Shown in pieces: positions 9,960-21,412 of a stretch of DNA of 64,000 nt (its first letter is position 1; every line of letters starts with the position of its first letter). The stretch is taken from the NCBI RefSeq assembly GCF_914767665.1, contig NC_059502.1, positions 37,342,812 through 37,406,811 on the forward strand. Direction: 5' to 3'. The DNA comes from Harmonia axyridis (taxonomy: Eukaryota; Arthropoda; Insecta; Coleoptera; Coccinellidae). The notes beneath the pieces were generated by a model. The model had not been told where the DNA came from. It did not search any database and saw nothing but the letters and a program-made list of their open reading frames with translations. Made by a program: the position numbers and the translations under genes.

Positions 9960-11700
9960 GGGGAGGCGACCGCCTAGGGCGGCAAAATTCTGGGGCGGCA
10001 TTTCAATCTTGATCAACAAAAATCATATGTGTAGAAATTCAAAGTAAGAAATGAGATTTAAATCGGTAAGAAACAACACGAAAATATACAGACAATTTAA
10101 TCAACAATTTAAACCATCAAAGGTGCCGCATTATACACAACAACTCATAAATCTCCAGATGTCGTGTAAAGCCCCTCACAGCTGTTTAGTGTTTACGAGA
10201 TATTGATGCTAAAAAACACATTTACTAATCAGGCGTGTCGGCATTCTCTTTGCTACACTGCTCAATTTTATTGCTTTATTAGGGTAGCCGGTGGATGATA
10301 TTTTTCTCTACAATTGTTCAACTAGAATGCCTATTCCCCAGATGAATGCAAAATATACGAGAAACGTTATATAACAATATTTTTTTGATCGTACTGTATG
10401 TGCAAAGTGAGTGTTATATTGTGAATTTTTCGATTTGCGTTTTAGGATTTAAGGATTTCAAAGTAGATTACTGAAGGTAATTTTTCATCATTTCCTTATT
10501 ATTATCATTTTTCGGCACTGGGAAGTACCTACGTTCGAAGCGTCGGATGATGAGATAGACTTAATAGAAAAAATCATATTCATTTATTTCAAAATTGGTA
10601 TAATGTTCCCAAAGAAATATGATCCGTGTTTCTTTCAGGTACGTTTCCGGGAAGGTAGTAGTGCGCCCCAAAACTGTTCAGGCGCCCCCTGGAGAAAAAT
10701 TGGGGCGCTTAGATTCAGTTACGATATTCTACTTTATGAACAAAAATTCACATGTTCAAAATGTAAGGTGCCGAAAGAGAAAACAAAAATTTCAATATAA
10801 TATTTTTCTAAAACGTTCTCATACTTTCCTCGCCCGGAACTTTCAATTGCCCCTTGAAGAAATTTTTCTCAATTAAATACTGAATCAGGGCCCGTTCTGG
10901 AGGCTGGCTAATTGGCATTTTGCCGGGCGGCAAATATTGGAGGGCGGCATTTTCAATTTTTTTCAGAAATCCGAATTCCAAGAAGAAAGTGTTGAATACT
11001 TTTTTTTAATTTCGAAGAATTTCACACATGATTTTTTATCAAATTAATTAGTTTTGGGGTGGGCGCATTCGAATTTGAAATAATGGTTCATCCGTATCTT
11101 AAAGATAAAAAACAAAATGTTCAAGCGTTTTATAAAGTCGGAACTCAGCAGAAGAACCTGAGACCGCAGAGCCTGTTCTACTTTTTCCGAGGAATCTACT
11201 AGATTCCTAAAAGAATGTATTGAATAGTTTTATTTTACTTTCACCGTGTTTTTTGTTGGATTAATAACTTGATTTTTTAATGCTGAGTGGAAATTGGAAT
11301 GTTATTTCAAATTCTATAAATCAATTATATTTTAAAATAATGTTAACAAAGCCATCAAACTTACTTTGTAAGAGTATATAGATACAAAATAAGATACTTT
11401 TTTGCAAAGGTATCTGAATTTGAATTCATAAGAAATAATTACACTCAATACATTTTCCGTCCATAAAACCCTTCTAACTTTTTATAAAAAAATCTCACCC
11501 CGAACAAGGGCGTCGACTTGTATTTTTGCCGGGGCGGCAGAGCGGGTCCTTATTGAATATTATTATGAAATATGAAAGATATTGGTAGCAAACTCATATT
11601 TTTGATTCTTTACAATTTACGGCATAATTTGATGAGAACTTAGAAATATCGGCAAAAAAAACGTATCGAAGTCGTTATATTTAATTCGTTTTTTTTTCCC
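9960..11700. other. hAT left non-coding region
   Basis: About 1.7 kb of AT-rich DNA lies between the left end and the transposase gene. It holds several GGGCGGCA or GGCGCCCC words. One of them, near 10886, begins CAGGGCCCGTTCTGG and looks like a second, degenerate hAT-type terminus, which may indicate an internal duplication or a nested relative. Short open frames at 10603-10876 look non-coding. Confidence 0.45.
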
Positions 11701-11835
11701 CTTATGTTAAAAAAAATGGAAAAAATTTATAACTTAATTTCTCTTCAGCCATGTTACATTAATAACAATATTATTATATTATATTGTATTGTGTTTGCAA
11801 TAGAATTAAAACTTTTAATGATCATAGGTTTGGAA

Positions 11836-14732
11836 ATGAATTCGAGAAAAAAAGGTAGCGGATTTTTTTTCCGAAAGAGGAAAGCGGAAAAAGAAAAAGC
11901 TTTAGCCAAACTAAAGGGTTCATTTCAAAGATATCTACAGAATTCATGCTCTGAAGCTGGAGCGGTACTCCCAAGTAAGTATTATAATAAATATTTTTCG
12001 AGTCTAATCGAATTTGTGATTGAAATATGAAAAACCTTGGTCGATGGATTTAGTCATTTCGAATTTATAGGTACTGGCGGTACTGCTACAGGGAAATTTG
12101 TGATCCCTAGCACACAAGTTCAATTAGCGAATGATGATGCAGCCTCAGCTGAACAAACTGGTAAGTATTTGTGAACATACAATTTTTTGAATTCTCAATC
12201 CTTCTGTTTTCGGATAGATGTCATAATTTCAAGAGATGAATCAAAGAAAGTCACAGATGACTCGTCCATACAGCCATTTGTAGGAACAGAATCTCCATAT
12301 GGACCATATGGTAATAATTGTTAATATTTCATATTTCCACTCTAATAATTTTTTCACAAACAGGGGGCATACCACTGCAACACGATAACGGAGACAGTAA
12401 TAACAAAAATACAGAATTGACCAAAATGATCAAAAATTGTCAACTTACCGATCCTGATCCAGATTTATCTGATCCTGGTGAATGGCCAGTCGTAGATAAT
12501 AATATAAGAATGATTTTGGTTTCGAAGCAACCTCATCAAATTGGCAATGATTACAATTTTCCGTTCAATCCAGATAAAAGACGTTTTTCAGCTCTTCATT
12601 ATCAAAGAATTTTACCCAACCAAGAAATTGTTCATCGACGGTGGTTAATCTATTCCAAATCGTTAGATAAGGTCTTCTGTTTCTGTTGTAAACTATTCGA
12701 AAAAACAATCAATAAATCGACAGAGAATTTCATCAATAAAGGGACTAACGATTGGAAAAAACGTCTAAATTGAGAACTCATCAGTCTAGCGCGAATCATT
12801 TCACTTGCTATAAGAGATGGAAAGAATTAGAAATTCGATCGAAAATCGGAAAAACAATAGATGAAGATAATTCAAAAATTATCTAAGAACAGGAAGAATA
12901 TTGGAGCCGAGTTTTGGACGAGTTGTATCCCCCTCGTAAGGACGCTGGAAGTGCAGAATTTAGCTTTAAGGGGAACAAATGATACTGTATTCGCGGAAAA
13001 AAATGGCAATTTCTTGAAAATGCTGGAATTTTTAGCACTTTTCGATCCTCTTATGAATGAACATTTGCGAAAATCTGCTGGAAATAGAAATTCTATAAAT
13101 TATTTGGGTCCACAAATACAGAATGAAATCATTCTATTGTTAGCGAATGCCATCAAAAACAAAATTCTGCAATCTGTTAGAAGTGCTACATATTACTCAA
13201 TCATTTTAGATACAACGCCCGATGTTAGTCATGTAGAACAGATGGTAATTATAGTCAGATTTGTAGATTTACCAAAGAGTTCCACAAATCAATTTGCGAA
13301 TAACGGCGAAAAAGAAGTAATAAAAATCAGGGAGAATTTTGTGGGATTTGTTCCCTTAGGGAAAACGACAGGAGCTGAATTTGAAAATGTTATGGTCAGC
13401 GAACTAGGAAACCTGTCGCTACTACTGAAAAATATGAGAGGGCAGGGATACGATAATGCGAGTAATATGAAGGGAAAAGACAAGGGTTTACAAAGTAGGA
13501 TTTTGAAAAGGAACGCTCGAGCCTTTTATGTCCCTTGTAGTGCCCATTCCTTGAATTTAGTAGTGAATGATGCCGCGTCTTCAATGGAATCAATTATATT
13601 TTTCAATCTGATTCAGCGAATATTTGTATTTTTTTCGGCCTCCACTCAAAGGTGGGATATTTTGAAACAAAATGTTCCTTCACTGACAGTCAAGCCATTA
13701 AGTGACGAGATGGTCTAGTCGTATTGATGCCTTGAAACCTCTTCGATATCAGCTGAAGGAAATATATAATTCACTAAAACAAATAGCTGAAGACACCACA
13801 CTAACGGGCACTACAGGCTATTCTACGCGCCATGAGGCTGATAGCATTTCAAACCAAATAAATAATTTCAAATTCATTACGTCCTTAGTAACATGGTTTG
13901 AGGTTCTCTTCAATATTAATGTTTGCAGCAAGCATCTTCAAAGCAAAGAATTTGATTTGTCCGCTGCAACTAGTCAGTTGGAGAAAACGAAAGAATTTCT
14001 TAAAACATTAAGAAGTGATTCCGGTTTCGAAAAAATCTTAGATAATGCAGAAGATATTGCCATGAATTTGGGATTAATTCCTTCCATTGAATCGAATGAG
14101 GAACGCATAAGAAGAAAGCCTACTTTGATTATGAAGCTCGTGATGAAGTGATAGTAGATGCAAATCAAGAATTTAAAATTAGTTTTTATTTTACAATTTT
14201 AAATAGGGCATTATTTTTTATTGAAGAAAGATTCAATCAAATCAATCAAATAAATAAAATTTTTGAATTTCTCTTCGACATTCACAATCTAAAGTTAAAA
14301 TCCCAGAAAGAACTTCTTGACGCTTGTACCAAAGTTGAACTTGCTCTGAGTGATGGGGAAGAAAAGGATATCGATGGATTAGATCTGAAGCATGAAATTG
14401 TGATGATAGCTGATACGATGTCTTCACAATCTTCATCTTCGCCCATTCAAACTCTTGAGTACATTTACAACAATATGTTGGAGGAATGATTTCCTAATCT
14501 TTGTATAGTCCTCAGAATTATTTTAACTTTACCTATGTCTGTAGCTAGTGCAGAGCGTAGTTTTTCCAAATTGAAATTAATTAAATCGTACGTAAGAAAT
14601 AGTATGACGCAAGATCGCCTCATGTTTTTTTAGCTTATCTATCCATTGAATCTGAAATGGCAGAATCATTAGATATTAAAGAACTTGTGAGCAAATTTGC
14701 AAAAATGAAAGCTCGAAAAGTTAATTTCTAAA
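11836..14732 (+). pseudogene. hAT transposase with TTF-type zinc finger, four small exons plus decayed body
   Basis: Exon 1 (11836-11974, ATG with KRKAEKEKALAKL), exon 2 (12071-12160), exon 3 (12218-12310) and exon 4 (from 12364) join in frame through GT..AG introns. Exon 4 has a TTF-type zinc finger (DKVFCFCCKLFEK) near 12670-12705. The body continues with a DUF4371-like RNase-H-fold region (ILDTTPDVSHVEQMV, then CSAHSLNLVVNDAA) and a hAT dimerisation tail (SVASAERSFSKLKLIKS near 14541). Frameshifts or stops near 12773, 12890, 13710, 14140, 14490 and 14630 break it. The protein would cut and rejoin the element's ends in the nucleus; this copy is inactive. The family resembles ZMYM-like hAT transposases. 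Confidence 0.88.
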
Positions 14733-15227
14733 GAGTTCTTTGAATTTTCTGAGTAATATTTCTAGTTTTCTATCACTAATCAACTTATCTCATTATATGT
14801 ATATTGTACTTATATTTTTCTTCTAGTCTTTTATATTATGTATTTCTATCTTCACATTTGTTTATTTATACACGTCATGTATATTATTCGTTTTTACCAA
14901 TCCTTAAATGCCAATTTTGACATTTAATTAATTAACTATTCGATAATTTATTCAATTGATCGAAAAGTTAATTTTTGAATAATTCCTTGAATATTTTTTC
15001 CGGAAAGATATTTTTTGTTCAAGTCATTCATATTATGTATTCCTATTATTGTTCCTTACCAATCCTAAAATGATTTTCATTTTTTGTACAAGTTTGAACT
15101 TGTTGGTTTTGTTTATATTTTTTCTATGTTATTATAATTAAAATTTTTTTGCATTCTGCAGAGTTGACTGTTAGGGCGGCAAATTGGGTATTTGCCTAGG
15201 GTGGCAATTTGGCTAGCGACGGCCCTG
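14733..15227. other. hAT right non-coding end
   Basis: AT-rich trailer ending in AGGGCGGCAAATTGGG, a degenerate second copy (GGGTGGCAATTTGG) and the right terminal repeat. The subterminal words mirror those at the left end. Confidence 0.6.
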
Positions 15228-15235
15228 TTGCCACA

Positions 15236-18180
15236 GGAAGTTTCGAAACCAATGATTGGTATGTAGATAGTGGAGCCAGTTTACATTTAGCAGCCAGAAA
15301 CAGTTGGATAATAAATGAAAGAAATTCTGACCTTTCAGAAATTATAGTGGCTAATAAATCCAGAATAGCTGTGAAATCATCAGGTGATATAAGAAGCAAA
15401 ACTACAGTGGATGGCTCAGAGTTTGATATATTATTAAAGAACGTTCAATATGTTCCCGATTTGACGACAAATCTTGATTATGGTTGTGAGATTTACAACA
15501 AATTCAATGTTTTAGTAGCAACTGCTAGCCTGCATAACAACGTTATCAAATTAAACATGAAAAGAGTAAAGGCAAGTTTTTTAGTTGGAAATGATATTTG
15601 GCACAGAAGATTGGGACATATCAATAGTGCATATTTGAATAAGATGAGTTGTTTAGTAGATGGATTGGAACTAGATGGGAGAAACAGTACCTCTCTATTG
15701 AATTGCGAGGTATGCTGTAAAGGTAAGCAATCTAAATTAACATTCCCAAATAGGGGAAGTTGAGCTAGTAGTGTCCTTGAGATTGTACAAGTGATATTTG
15801 TAGCCCAATGGAAACGACTTCACTGGGTGAGGCCAAATATTTCATAACGTCCATCGATGATTTTAGCAGGATGAGTTTTATTTACTTCATGAAAACAAGG
15901 GATGAACTTTATGACATTTTCAGAACCTTCAAATGTATGGTAGAAAACCAACAAAAGAAGACAACAAAAATTCTTAGGACAGATAATGGATCGGAGTACT
16001 GTAGCAGAGAATTTGGGAAGTTTCTTAAGAATAATGTAATAATCCATCAGAAAACAAATACGTACACGCCGGAACAAAATGGTATGGCTGAAAGAATCAA
16101 TCGTACGTTGATAGAGAAGGCCAAATGTCTTATGTTTGATGGAAACGTCATAAAGTTTCTGTGGGCAGAAGCGTGTAACACAGCAAACTATATAAGGAAC
16201 CGATCTGTTGCAGCAGGCATTGAAAAAACTCCCTTCGAAATATGGAACAAAAAGAAACCAAACATAAGTACTTTGAGGATCTATGGAAGTAATGCCATGG
16301 TCCATGTTCCAAAATCGAACAGGCACAAATGGGACCAAAAGGCGGTGAAACACATTCTTGTTGGCTACGATGAATTCACCAAAGGATACAGATGCTATAA
16401 TCCAAAGACAAGAAGAGTTATAATCAGTCGTGATGTTTCAATCCTTGAAAAAGCAAACGAAGTCAGCAATATCTTCCATGAACGAAAGGAATTATTCGAT
16501 TCAGTGGGGGATCATTCAATCGACCCAGAATCAGAAGGGAAAAATATGCAGGTAAGAGTAGAAATTATTGATGAGCCGACTTCTATAGATGAAGAGAGTG
16601 ATTATATCCCTGAATCAGAACCAAATATGGAAATAACACTCCCAAGAAGATCAGAAAGAGTTATCAAAAAGAAAAACTTCGATAACTTTGCTACTTATCT
16701 ATCCACTGAAGGCAACAATGAGACTGATATGGCTCGAACACCTGAAACTGTTTGCAAGGCACTCTCTAGACCAGATGGAATCAACTGGAAGGAGGCTATG
16801 CTGGAGGAGATCAGATCATTCGATGTTAACGAGATATGGGAACTCGTTGATCCACCTCAAAATGGAACGGTAGTGCAGTGCAAGTGGGTTTTAAAAACCA
16901 AAAGTGACAGTGCGGGCGTTCAAGGTTATCGGGCTAGACTAGTGGCAGAGTAGTAGAGAAGTGGTAGGTTTTACGCAAAAGAAAGGTGTTGATTACAATG
17001 CGACATTTTCTCTTGTTGTACGTCATTCAACATTTCGACTTCTTATGGCTTTGGCGGTGAACTATGAGTTGAAGATTATTCATTTAGATGTAAAAACAGC
17101 GTTTTTGAATGATATTCTTGAAGAAAACGTCTATATGAAACAACCAGAAGGTTTCATTGTTAAGAGACATGAGAATAAAGTGTATAAACTAAAGGAGGCT
17201 GTATACGGTTCAAAACAATCAAGTCGAGCATGAAACTCTAGAGTGGATGAAGTTATGTTGGATTGTAAATATGTAAAATACTCATTCGAACCATGTCTTT
17301 ATATGAAAAGGAAAATTAATTTATTGACGTATTATGTTGTCTTATATGTGGACGATTTTTTTGTGCTCTCACATGACAAGTCAGAAATTGAATATTTAGA
17401 GGAACATTTAAGATTAAATATTAAGATCAAAAATTTAGGGGAAGCTAAAAAATGTTTGGATCAAGAAAACTATATTAATGAAATTCTGTTGAAATTATAA
17501 AAGTGCGTCAACTTCTCTTGATAGCAGTGTAGATTTCAACGTTCCTCAAAATGAACTTGTTTGTGATAAAAATGTACCTTATCAAGAACTTATCGGGAGC
17601 CTTATGTATCTGGCTGTTTAAACTCGTCCCAATGTTGCCTATACTGTCAGTTCTCTTAGTCAGTGCAATAATAATTACACTAAATTGCAGTGACAATGTG
17701 CGAAGGGATTGCTTCGGTATTTGAAAGGTACAAAACATTTGTCATTAATTTTTTCAAAATCAGTTATGAATTTGATAGGTTTCGTTGATGCAGATTGGGC
17801 TTCAGACGAAAAGGACAGAAAGTCATACACAGGTTATGTATTCAAATTGTCTTGGAAAAATGCAAAGCAAAAAACAGTTGCACTTTCAAGCACTGAATAT
17901 CTCAAGCCGAATAAATGGCTTTAAGCGAGGCCACTAAACAGGCTTTGTATCTCAAAAATTTATTTTTCGATATAACAGGACGAATTGATTCCATTAAAAT
18001 TTTCAATGATAACTAGAGTGCACAAAAGTTAGTGGCCAATCCTGTTTTCCACGATACGACGAAACACATAGATATTAAGTAACATTTCATAAGAGAAGCA
18101 TACTCAAACAAGTTCATAGGCCTAGAATATAAACCGACTGAGGAGATGGTCGCTGATATTTTGACGAAACGTTCGTAGTA
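15236..18180 (+). pseudogene. Copia pol: protease, integrase, reverse transcriptase, RNase H
   Basis: Blocks in order: protease WYVDSGASLHL (near 15258), GAG-pre-integrase HRRLGHINSAYLNKM with C..C (15600-15720), integrase core (SIDDFSRMSFIYFM near 15852, then TDNGSEYCS, then TPEQNGMAERINRTL), and Copia RT (WKEAMLEEIRSF, GVDYNATFSLVVRHSTFRLL, HLDVKTAFLN, then YVDD near 17345). RNase H follows (DADWASDEKDRKSYTGY near 17790, then QKTVALSSTEY, then KHIDIK). Stops or frameshifts at 15761, 16951, 17232, 17498, 17619, 17690 and 17922 disable it. All functional blocks survive, so decay is by point change, apart from the two insertions. Confidence 0.92.
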
Positions 18181-18204
18181 GATTTAGGTCTCAGTAAATT
18201 TTTT

Positions 18205-18216
18205 GTTGAGTGGGGG
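18205..18216 (+). promoter_or_regulatory. Copia polypurine tract
   Basis: A G-rich run (GTTGAGTGGGGG) directly precedes the TGTTG start of the 3' LTR, the place for second-strand priming. Confidence 0.7.
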
Positions 18217-18379
18217 TGTTGTATTTAACGAAAATTGAATATCGTGGAGTCACAGAATATCTGTAATGCTTGTCGATTCAATGGCTCTTTCTCTTCATGA
18301 TGGCGAACCCAACATGGTTTCGTCCAGTTTTGTCCTCTACGTTTCTACATGTAAATTGTATATAGTGTATCCAATATAA

Positions 18380-20547
18380 AGCTAGGTTGACATGGCTAGT
18401 GGTTAACAGCTGTGGTTCAAGAATACATGGAAAACGGCCCGTGTCAACGGAACAGTCGTGCAGATATTCACGAAATGAACGATTTATCCTAGTTGACACG
18501 GGTAGTGAAGCACAAGCGAGGATAGTTATGTGTGGAGATCGACTCGTGTCAACGGAGGAGTTGTGAAACTATTCTCGAAACGGACGGTTTCGAAGGCGGC
18601 ACGAACGTAAAATGGGATATCAAACATGTTAGATATTTAACGTGTTCCGTGGTCTTGGAGCGACCATAGTGGATGTAGACAAGAGTTATTTTCGAATTTT
18701 TTTTTGTAATGAATTGAGCTGTACTAGGTTTGTGATACTTTGTTGAATTAATTTTTTTTGTTAAATACGACTTTGAAAATATTTCCCAAAACATGTTTTG
18801 GGATTCAACGGATGAAATAAATTTTTACTACATGTACTGAATATTACAAAATTCAATTAAAAGCTAGGCCAGCACTCATTTCATAAATTTTTTTGGTTTT
18901 ACAGGAACACTCAAAAATTAGAAAAATCTCATCCCAACACATCTGTATTTCGATTCTTCTTATGAAAATATGTGTAAAAATTGTGCTGCACTTATGGGAA
19001 GTTGTGCCCCTGACATTTCCGTAAAAAAAAATTGAAGAGAGTCAGTCCTGCACTTTCGTTTTCTTCGGCGAAAATTTATTCAGATACTTTTGCTATATTT
19101 GTGCAGTTGTCTTGTTCTGATCAGATTTTCAGAAATAACTCTACTTTTTCTTCAAAGGGTGGAAATCAGTTATCAGTAAATTGTTTGAGAATCTTTTCGA
19201 TTAATTTTTTGTGGAAATTTCTACGGAATACCTACCTTTACATGGGTGTAGCACAATTTTTTGATGTGAGTAAAGTTGACCCAGCACATTTGGATTTTCG
19301 ATTTTTTTCTCGAAAATCAAAAGGTGCTAGACCAACTTTCCACACAGTGTTGCCAGTGATACTGATTTTTTTATCTTCTGCATATGAGGGAAAAACTTCG
19401 ATTCGTTTTTTTTCTCACTTAGTATACCGGACTTAGATGGAATTTCATGTTCGGAAAAGATTCATCATGTCAGTAAAAACCATAATCATTTCCACCAATT
19501 TCATTCCATTTTCAACCTATTTTTCAAAAATATGAGGGCCAATCAAACAATTGTTGTAACTACTGCAAACCTTCATTGAGAAACTTGCGAATTTTTTTAA
19601 TTACCGAACTTGGATTATTCTAAGCCCATGCATCAACATTACAGGAATTGTTGATTCAATCCCTAGTGAAATGCGAACTGCAAAATTTGAATTTAATTCT
19701 ACTGATAAGTTTATCGGACAATGAAACTCCACCCATAAGGCAATGTTTATTGATCACCCTGTATGATGGTGCCAATAATGGTTTATGAATTTTCTCTATG
19801 AATCAATTATTTGTGGTTACGAATTCGAGAAAAGTGCACGTACAGGGTGATCCAATATTTCCGAAAATAGAAAAAGTCCGGATCTGATTTGTTCGCGATT
19901 TCAGAAATATTGAAGGAAGGCGATAGTAGAGTGACTACTCTTAAAAATTTGAAATTATTCGGTCGATTAGTTAAAGAGTTATTGATCTGTAAAATTTCAC
20001 TTATGAGATTAACATCACCCTGTATATAGCAAATGGCGATCTTGATATGAGTCCCCCATTATGACCTCCATTTATGTATCCATTTGTCCCATTCTTCCCG
20101 GGATACCCTGCATATAGCCTAACTATATAAAAATATTCTCAGACAAAAACTTTGTGAGAATATTAACGGCAAGAGAAAACGAAAAAGCGAGATTCCTTGG
20201 ATGAAAAAAGTCCTATGAAAATAGAGCCACAAACGTTTTGCGATTGATCAACAGAAATCACCTGTTTAGAAATTCGGAATGAGATTTAATTCGGTCATAA
20301 ACAACAGGCAGAAATACTGACAAAGTCCATTCCCATCAAAAAGGAGCCGCATCATAGTCATAAATATCTAGATTGATGCAGAAAGACATGTGCAGTCATC
20401 AGGGCTGGTCGGCATCCCTTTGTGCCGACGAAGAAACAACATAAATTTGCCAAATAGGTTATGGCGATACGAATATACGTCGTTTCGTCGCCCGTGAATA
20501 AGGCGTAAAATCATTGAACGCAATGCACTACCCATGTCAACCTAGCT
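18380..20547. mobile_element. Harbinger-like non-autonomous element (2,168 bp) in the 3' LTR
   Basis: The ends are inverted repeats AGCTAGGTTGACATGG and complement, flanked by TAA at 18377-18379 and 20548-20550. A 3-bp TWA target duplication is typical of PIF/Harbinger. The left 170 bp carries several GTGTCAACGGA or AGTTGACACGGG words, likely subterminal binding sites. The interior is AT-rich. The open frames seen (for example 19032-19436) resemble no transposase. A small inverted repeat lies at 19752-19852, and 20140-20240 resembles the left arm of the repeat at 33440. Confidence 0.75.
19752..19852. repeat. 101-bp MITE-like inverted repeat
   Basis: GATCACCCTGTA at 19752-19763 is mirrored by TACAGGGTGATC at 19841-19852. 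ACAGGGTG-type ends recur in several elements here. The target duplication is unclear. Confidence 0.5.
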
Positions 20548-20604
20548 TAAGTCTAGTTAATACAAGTGTTTCGTTTAATACCTCCTTGAACCGTAATTTC
20601 AATA

Positions 20605-21410
20605 TGCTGACGATACGCAGTTGTAATTTTCTTTCCCTACAAGTCGCATCAGTGGGCTCAGAGAATTTATTATAATAACTCAAATTTGAACCAGAGATCA
20701 TCTTCTCAAGTTGAATCCAGATAAATGTACTGTCATGATATTTGGTAATAGACGCAGCTCAGAACAGTTGGAGCAATCTTTGGAAATTAAGATTGATGAT
20801 ATTAAACTGACGTCATCTACAACATGAAAAATGCTGGGATTCGTTATGGACCCACAGCTACGCTTTAAGGAGTATATCGACAATAAACTTATATTTATAT
20901 TATATATTATTAGTTCAGCCTACTGCTCGTTGAGACATTGTTTCTCTCAGGATGCAAAGAAGCTGATTTGAGACTCACTTGTGCTGCCCCAATTCAATCA
21001 TTGTCTGAGTGTTTACTATCCTTCTTTGGAAGGTAAAGATAGATATGGTTTTCAAAAAATGCAAAAAAGCTGCTTTAGACTCATAAACTGACAGAAAAAT
21101 AGATAATATAACTCTTTTCATGAGGCGTTCGGGGTGGTTGAATATGTCTTTCTGGTACAGGCGTCATCTTGTTCTCCTTCAGTTGAGACATGAGACGCAT
21201 AGTCTCACCTTGCGTGATCGATTTCTTGTCACAGTACCAAGGCACCAAAAAAAAGTTCATAAAAGATCGTTTGCATATCTGGTATCTGATCTGCTTAATT
21301 CCTTGGGAGAGTTGAATATTCGCCTAACGGGCTCTTCATTCAGAACTTATTTAGGACTCGCTCTGCTGGCCGAAGGGGCTCTGCCCCTTGAACCCCGTCA
21401 CTATGCCGGG
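20605..21410 (+). pseudogene. LINE reverse-transcriptase fragment (3' part of split copy)
   Basis: Reading resumes with the GCTGACGATACGCAG codons of YADD, then LLKLNPDKCTVMIFGNRR (the L..N..K..VM.FG block), KMLGFVMDPQLRFKEYI (K.LG..D..L.F..HI) and, after frameshifts, an RRH..LL...H...P.R....RSFAY...DL.NSL C-terminal tail from about 21120. Together with 8540-8841 it is one LINE copy of a Jockey/R1-type protein, older than the Copia insertion. Confidence 0.85.
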
Positions 21411-21412
21411 TA

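Larger units (their letters stand above)
9935..15227 (+). mobile_element. hAT DNA transposon (5,293 bp) inside Copia
   Basis: The terminal inverted repeats are CAGGGCCGTCGCTAG and its complement. The flanks TTGCTACA (9927-9934) and TTGCCACA (15228-15235) form an 8-bp target duplication with one mismatch, the hAT hallmark. Removing the insert joins Copia gag to its protease in a sensible order. The subterminal regions carry repeated GGGCGGCA words (near 9976, 9993, 10925, 10943, 11530 and 15174), candidate transposase-binding sites. The element encodes a decayed transposase at 11836-14732. Confidence 0.92.
8842..20604 (+). mobile_element. Copia-type LTR retrotransposon, doubly interrupted and inactive
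   Basis: LTRs start with TGTTGTATT. A GGTTATGGACCC primer site follows the 5' LTR and a G-rich tract precedes the 3' LTR. The flanks are TGCTT (8837-8841) and TGCTG (20605-20609), a probable 5-bp target duplication with one mismatch. The internal order gag - protease - integrase - RT - RNase H is Copia. Subtracting the hAT insert at 9935 and the Harbinger-like insert at 18380 leaves about 4.3 kb, a normal Copia size. It lies inside an older LINE. In-frame stops and frameshifts in gag and pol show it is dead. Confidence 0.9.
18217..20604 (+). repeat. Copia 3' LTR, split by an insertion
   Basis: The LTR occupies 18217-18379 and 20548-20604, with the Harbinger-like element between them. The two pieces together match the 217-bp 5' LTR. 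Confidence 0.9.

Noticed and set aside
10603..10876. Overlapping open frames inside the hAT left region
   Set aside because: They overlap each other in two frames, contain no known domain, and lie in subterminal repeat DNA.
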